Assembly (NCBI GenBank): GCA_016302165.1
Contig: JAEDOD010000061.1
Location: forward strand, 1 to 11,090
Direction: 5' to 3'
Origin: Sphaerochaetaceae bacterium
Lineage (GTDB): Bacteria; Spirochaetota; Spirochaetia; Sphaerochaetales; Sphaerochaetaceae
Length of the DNA: 11,090 nucleotides
The notes beneath the pieces were generated by a model, which saw only the letters and a program-made list of their open reading frames with translations, did not search any database and was not told the DNA's origin. Shown one piece after another: positions 7,774 through 11,090 of the stretch. Position numbers and translations under genes: made by a program. Positions within the stretch are counted from its first letter, which is position 1, and each line of letters starts with the position of its first letter.

Positions 7774-7877
7774 TGCAGAAAACCGCAAAAATTTCAGTAT
7801 AATAATTGATATCTGAGAATAAATATGGTGTACTAATAGTGCTATTGAGAGAAGTGCGGAAATCCGCAAATATTTCA
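7774..7877 (+). repeat. Two 23-bp direct repeats before the ATPase gene
   Basis: Copy 1 (7774-7796) and copy 2 (7855-7877) are identical at 20 of 23 positions and lie 81 bp apart; the shared pattern is TGCRGAAAW followed by CCGCAAAWATTTCA. Copy 2 can fold as TGCGG-AAAT-CCGCA. Copy 1 lies where a -35 element would be for the TATAAT at 7798. Copy 2 ends on the first base of the Shine-Dalgarno sequence of the ATPase gene. That placement suggests operator sites, or ends of a mobile cassette. Confidence 0.7.
7798..7803 (+). promoter_or_regulatory. Candidate -10 element of the ATPase gene
   Basis: A perfect TATAAT lies one base after direct-repeat copy 1 and 87 bases before the ATG. The -35 position falls inside copy 1 and is a poor match to consensus, so the promoter may need an activator or may be recognised atypically. 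Confidence 0.4.
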
Positions 7878-7890
7878 AGAGGATGTCTAT

Positions 7891-9192
7891 ATGGAGTTCG
7901 AACGCAAACAATACCTCGATCAATTGATAAAGAATAAAGATAACGGACGTGTGAAAGTGATCACTGGCCTCAGAAGAAGTGGGAAGTCCTATCTCCTATT
8001 TAATCTGTTTCGTAATAACCTGATGGAGACGGGTGTAAGAGAAGACCAGATCATCGCTCTTGCTCTCGATGAAATCGATAATGCGAAATACAGAAATCCA
8101 TTTGAACTGAATCAATATGTGAAGGAGCAGATCAAAGATAAAAATAAGCGCTATTATATTTTCCTGGATGAAATACAGTTTGTTTCGACTGTCCCCAACC
8201 CCTATGTGGACGACCCGGAGGCAAAGCTGACATTCATTGATGTTGTGCTAGGCCTAATGAAGATTCCGAATGCGGATGTATATGTCACGGGAAGCAACTC
8301 AAAAATGCTATCTTCGGATATACTTACGCAGTTCCGTGATCGAGGGGACGAGATTAAAGTCTATCCGCTCTCGTATCAAGAGTTCTATGAACACTATGAT
8401 GGAGACAAACGTGGTGCATGGCGTGACTACTACACTTATGGCGGTATGCCTTTGGTGTGGACATTCGAAACGCATGAGGAAAGAAGCCGTTACCTGAGAG
8501 ACCTGTTTTCATGGACCTATATAAAGGATGTACTGGAGCGGAACAAGATCAAAAAAGATGAAGAAGTTATGGAAATCCTTCTAAACCTTCTTGCTTCAGC
8601 GGTTGGCTCTCTCACGAATCCTACCAAGCTGTCAAACACATTTCACTCTGAACGACACATTGAAATATCTTCCGGTACCATCGACAGCTACATTGGCTTT
8701 TTCATGGACGCGTACCTGATTCAAAAAGTCGAACGCTATGATGTGAAAGGGAGGAAATATATCAGTACTCCTGTGAAGTATTATTATTCTGACCCTGGAT
8801 TGCGTAATGCCCTTCTTGGATTTAAGCAGATTGATGAAACTCATCTGATGGAAAATGTGCTTTACAATGATCTGATCCGGAGAGGATACGATGTGGATGT
8901 AGGCGTGGTTGTGCAGCATGCCGTGGAGCCGGATGGCAAGAAGGTACGGAAACAGCTGGAAGTAGACTTTGTGGTCAACAGAGGCGACGAACGCTGTTAT
9001 ATTCAATCGGCGCTATCTATTGATGACCCGGATAAAAAAGCACAGGAAATAGCGTCCTTAATCCGTATTCCGGATTCTTTTAGAAAGATTGTAGTGGTAA
9101 AGGACTATATGAAACCGTGGCGGGACGAGCATGGTATCCAGTATATAGGAGTGGAGCAGTTCCTACTGGATGAAGACTTTCTTGTTCACTAA
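7891..9192 (+). CDS. AAA family ATPase with DUF4143-type C-terminal domain
   Basis: The 433-residue soluble protein has an N-terminal AAA_14-type P-loop domain: Walker A GLRRSGKS at 26-33, Walker B YYIFLDEIQ at 88-96 with D93/E94, and a sensor-like VYVTGSNSKML at 130-140. A helical middle follows, with TYGGMPLVW near 182-190. The C-terminal part resembles DUF4143, a degenerate PD-(D/E)XK fold: YYSDPGLRNALL, MENVLYNDLIRRGYDV, LEVDFVV and YIQSALSI, where glutamine replaces the nuclease lysine, as is common in this family. Length is typical. AAGAGG at 7877-7882 precedes ATG 7891. The family is abundant and often multicopy in anaerobes and its function is not settled. Codon choice looks different from the neighbours (more CGN arginine, more A/T third positions), consistent with transfer. 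No terminator is obvious after it. Confidence 0.93.
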   Translation: MEFERKQYLDQLIKNKDNGRVKVITGLRRSGKSYLLFNLFRNNLMETGVREDQIIALALDEIDNAKYRNPFELNQYVKEQIKDKNKRYYIFLDEIQFVSTVPNPYVDDPEAKLTFIDVVLGLMKIPNADVYVTGSNSKMLSSDILTQFRDRGDEIKVYPLSYQEFYEHYDGDKRGAWRDYYTYGGMPLVWTFETHEERSRYLRDLFSWTYIKDVLERNKIKKDEEVMEILLNLLASAVGSLTNPTKLSNTFHSERHIEISSGTIDSYIGFFMDAYLIQKVERYDVKGRKYISTPVKYYYSDPGLRNALLGFKQIDETHLMENVLYNDLIRRGYDVDVGVVVQHAVEPDGKKVRKQLEVDFVVNRGDERCYIQSALSIDDPDKKAQEIASLIRIPDSFRKIVVVKDYMKPWRDEHGIQYIGVEQFLLDEDFLVH

Positions 9193-9271
9193 ACAATAAC
9201 CAAAGGAGATCTCGCTGGAAATCTGTGGGGGTATTTTCTGTTGCGTAAGAATTCCGGAAGAGTGTAAATAA

Positions 9272-9379
9272 CTGCTATTCAATGAATCCCTGATGAACGA
9301 TGCCGTCTACAAGTTCCGTAGGTATGAAGAGGCCTCCCTCTCATACACAGGTACTCTAAGCATTAAGGAGAAGCTCTAG
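9272..9379 (+). pseudogene. Short ORF remnant between the ATPase gene and nrdG
   Basis: An open stretch after a TAA at 9269 reads LLFNESLMNDAVYKFRRYEEASLSY and on to a TAG at 9377. Its composition looks like the C-terminal tail of a real protein, and there is an internal ATG at 9293, but no ribosome binding site or upstream continuation is visible. The family is not recognised. The rest of 9193-9406 shows nothing else. Confidence 0.25.
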
Positions 9380-9406
9380 GCGGATTCTTGACAGTTTTGG
9401 AGGAGA

Positions 9407-9760
9407 ATGGGCGATGAAATGTATGGAGAGGATAAAGGTGAGGTAGTAGATATTGGAATTTGTCCTGTCTCATCGGTACAAAAAGAGCGTTTCTCAGTAG
9501 AGGAGGCCAAGGGCCAAACAACAAGATCTCTATATCCAAATGCTTTTGAATATGGTACAGTCAAGTTATCTGTAAAAGGAGATTCTGAGATAATTGAAAA
9601 AGCGAACTTGTTCCAATTTGAAGTTGGAATAGGAAAAGTAGGAATGAGGTCGCCCAGTCAATTTGATCCATATATTAATGGGAAAAACTCAGATGTCCTC
9701 AATAAGTGGAGAAAGGATGAATTACGCAACAATCAAGTATTTCGATATAGCCAATGGTGA
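9407..9760 (+). CDS. Unrecognised 117-residue protein, possibly the 3' part of a broken gene
   Basis: The ORF starts at ATG 9407 with GGAGGAG at 9399-9405 unusually close; ATG 9419 is an alternative. The product has no signal peptide or membrane segment. The middle (LYPNAFEYGTVKLSVKG, then ANLFQFEVGIGK) alternates hydrophobic and polar residues and suggests beta strands. The segment MRSPSQFDPYINGKNSD looks like a conserved loop, but I do not recognise the family. Base composition is AT-richer than nrdD and nrdG. The last 44 bases overlap the start of nrdG in another frame, so the final residues (about RNNQVFRYSQW) are probably read from nrdG sequence. This suggests that the original 3' end was lost at a junction just before 9717. 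It may be a real small gene or debris. Confidence 0.4.
   Translation: MGDEMYGEDKGEVVDIGICPVSSVQKERFSVEEAKGQTTRSLYPNAFEYGTVKLSVKGDSEIIEKANLFQFEVGIGKVGMRSPSQFDPYINGKNSDVLNKWRKDELRNNQVFRYSQW
9611..9629. repeat. Third TTCCAA-type inverted repeat
   Basis: TTCCAA at 9611-9616 is inverted as TTGGAA at 9624-9629 around a TTTGAAG centre. Its arms and centre closely match the units at 7336 and 7381. It lies inside the unrecognised ORF, 87 bases before nrdG. Confidence 0.4.
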
Positions 9761-10253
9761 AGGTGTCAGGACCTCGCTTTTCGTATCCGGCTGCCGTCAT
9801 CACTGCCCTGAGTGCTTCAACTCTGAAGCCTGGTCCTTCGACTATGGAGAGCCCTTTGATGAGAGTGTTGAAGAAAAGATCATTTCTTCCCTTTCTCCTT
9901 TCTATATTGCAGGGCTCTCCCTTCTGGGCGGTGAGCCTATGGAGGAGGAGAACCAGAAGGCGCTTCTGCCATTTCTTTCAAAAGTCAGGGAAAGATGCCC
10001 TGATAAGAATATCTGGATCTATTCAGGTTTCACTTTTGAAGAAATACTGGGACAGGTGAAATCCAGGGCCTTCACTCCTATTTCAAGAAGGATTCTGGAA
10101 CTTTGCGATGTGCTGGTGGATGGAAGATTCATAATCGAAGAGAAAGATATCTCCCTCCAGTTCAGAGGGAGTAGAAACCAGAGGATCATCGATCTTAAGC
10201 CTACTTTTGAAAAGGGTGAAATAGTACTCTGGAAGGATAGCTTCTCCAGTTAA
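9717..10253 (+). CDS. nrdG: Anaerobic ribonucleotide reductase activating protein (radical SAM)
   Basis: NrdG uses a [4Fe-4S] cluster and S-adenosylmethionine to generate the glycyl radical on NrdD. The 178-residue product has the radical-SAM motif CRHHCPEC (C26, C30, C33), the SAM-binding GGEP at 71-74, a VDGRF motif at 134-138 and FRGSRNQR at 149-156, all typical of NrdG. Start: an ATG at 9663 is in frame, but ATG 9717 is preferred. It gives the family N-terminus (MNYATIKYFDIANGEGVR) and has GGAG at 9708-9711, five bases upstream. Normally it follows nrdD closely; here 2.4 kb of unrelated DNA intervenes and no NrdR box is seen upstream. The stop overlaps the convergent phosphatase stop. Confidence 0.95.
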   Translation: MNYATIKYFDIANGEGVRTSLFVSGCRHHCPECFNSEAWSFDYGEPFDESVEEKIISSLSPFYIAGLSLLGGEPMEEENQKALLPFLSKVRERCPDKNIWIYSGFTFEEILGQVKSRAFTPISRRILELCDVLVDGRFIIEEKDISLQFRGSRNQRIIDLKPTFEKGEIVLWKDSFSS

Positions 10254-11074
10254 AGTTTCTCTCCCTTGAAGCCGTTTCGGGTAAGAATCTGTATTTCCTT
10301 GAAGCCTATAGCCTCAAGGATTTTTTTTGCTTCATTAAAGTATAGGTCTAGATAGTCTTTGTTGTGGCAGTCTGTAGTTATGACAATAGGAGCGTTCTTC
10401 TCCTTTGCCCTTTCAAGCAGGAACCGGGATGGGTATGGAGAGGTGCGGAGGCCGCGGGATATGGCTCCTGTGTTCACTTCCAACACCTTTCCCTTCTCAA
10501 TTACATAATCCAGGGCTGAAAGAGAGATATCTCTGTACCATTTCTCTTCTTCGAAGCTCCATCCTTCCTTCTCCACAAACTTTGTCACAAGGTCAAAGTG
10601 GCCTGTAATGGAGTAGGGGGAGAAGGACGCAAAGCGCATTACTTCCCTGTAGTAGCCTTCAATAAGGGCTCTCATGCTTCCTGCCTCCTCCTTTGCAGAC
10701 AGAAACTCTTCTGATGTGTAATCTACAGAAAAGGGTTTTCCATTGATCCAGAACCAGTGGACGGAGCCTATGGAATAATCCAGTCTGGGATTGATGGTGG
10801 GCTCCAGGGTGCCTTCCTTTCTGCTTTCCTCTTCCAGGCCTATGAAAATTTCAATTTCAGACCTGTACTTCTCCCTAAGATTTTCCAGAGAGGATATGTA
10901 TTCCTCTTCCTTCTCTTTTGTGGATATGCCACAGCTGTCGAAAGGGAAACCTGTGAAGGTATGGCTTGAGAAGCCTATGGATGAAAAGCCTTTTTCTATG
11001 GCCTTTACTATCATTTCTTCCGCTTCATTGCTGCCGTCGCACCATAGGGTATGTGTATGGAGATTCTGCTTCAT
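10250..11074 (-). CDS. hisK: Histidinol-phosphatase, PHP family
   Basis: The 274-residue protein matches the PHP-type histidinol-phosphatase (HisK, also called HisJ), which removes phosphate from L-histidinol phosphate in histidine biosynthesis using a metal cluster. Visible metal-ligand motifs are HTHTLWCDG at 6-14 (H6, H8, D13), SSHTF with H38, GLEEE at 79-83, SVHWF with H106, GHFDLV with H159/D161 and TTDCH with D235/H237. Length is typical. The ATG at 11074 is chosen from the family N-terminus; only 16 bases upstream are visible and no strong ribosome binding site is seen. No other histidine gene is in the window, so a role on another phosphate ester is possible. It converges on nrdG with a 4-bp overlap (TTAA gives both stops), and no terminator separates them. 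Confidence 0.9.
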   Translation of the reverse strand: MKQNLHTHTLWCDGSNEAEEMIVKAIEKGFSSIGFSSHTFTGFPFDSCGISTKEKEEEYISSLENLREKYRSEIEIFIGLEEESRKEGTLEPTINPRLDYSIGSVHWFWINGKPFSVDYTSEEFLSAKEEAGSMRALIEGYYREVMRFASFSPYSITGHFDLVTKFVEKEGWSFEEEKWYRDISLSALDYVIEKGKVLEVNTGAISRGLRTSPYPSRFLLERAKEKNAPIVITTDCHNKDYLDLYFNEAKKILEAIGFKEIQILTRNGFKGEKL

Positions 11075-11090
11075 GAGAGAATTATCTCAC

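Noticed and set aside
7774..7877. Possible CRISPR from the 23-bp repeats
   Set aside because: There are only two copies, the interval holds a promoter-like element, and no cas genes are present.
7564..7923. 119-codon - strand ORF upstream of the ATPase gene
   Set aside because: It crosses the intron-like stretch, both direct repeats and the ATPase start. It resembles the spurious ORFs often called across intron RNA.
9663..9716. Extended nrdG start at ATG 9663
   Set aside because: It adds 18 residues not typical of NrdG, while ATG 9717 has a well-spaced GGAG and the family N-terminus.

Overview
The window looks like part of the chromosome of an anaerobic bacterium. It carries a class III (anaerobic, glycyl-radical) ribonucleotide reductase and its activase, and a large two-component sensor of a kind common in gut-type Clostridia and Spirochaetota. 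The phylum cannot be fixed from the sequence: Bacillota and Spirochaetota both fit the coding style (many AGA/AGG arginines, CTT/CTC leucines). No tRNA, rRNA or CRISPR array was seen.

Left (1-4869): a two-gene sensory operon. The first gene, cut by the window edge, encodes an exported protein that joins an ABC-type sugar-binding-protein fold to a domain resembling the C-terminal domain of 5'-nucleotidases. Its stop codon directly abuts the start of a membrane hybrid histidine kinase with two receiver domains, and a good intrinsic terminator closes the unit. The likely arrangement is a periplasmic binding protein that reports a ligand to the kinase; no response regulator with an output domain is present.

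Centre (4810-7433): an AT-rich intergenic region with two NrdR-type boxes exactly 31 bp apart, then full-length nrdD with ATP cone, cysteine cluster and glycyl-radical loop, followed by a perfect 24-bp palindrome that probably terminates it.

Right-centre (7313-9716): about 2.4 kb of accessory DNA separates nrdD from nrdG, which are usually adjacent. It holds short inverted repeats, a stretch resembling non-coding group II intron RNA without a reverse transcriptase, a DUF4143-type AAA ATPase gene preceded by two 23-bp direct repeats, a short ORF remnant, and an unrecognised AT-rich ORF that runs into the start of nrdG.

Right end (9717-11090): nrdG (radical-SAM activase of NrdD) on the + strand and a PHP-family histidinol-phosphatase on the - strand. 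The two converge and share a TTAA that provides both stop codons.
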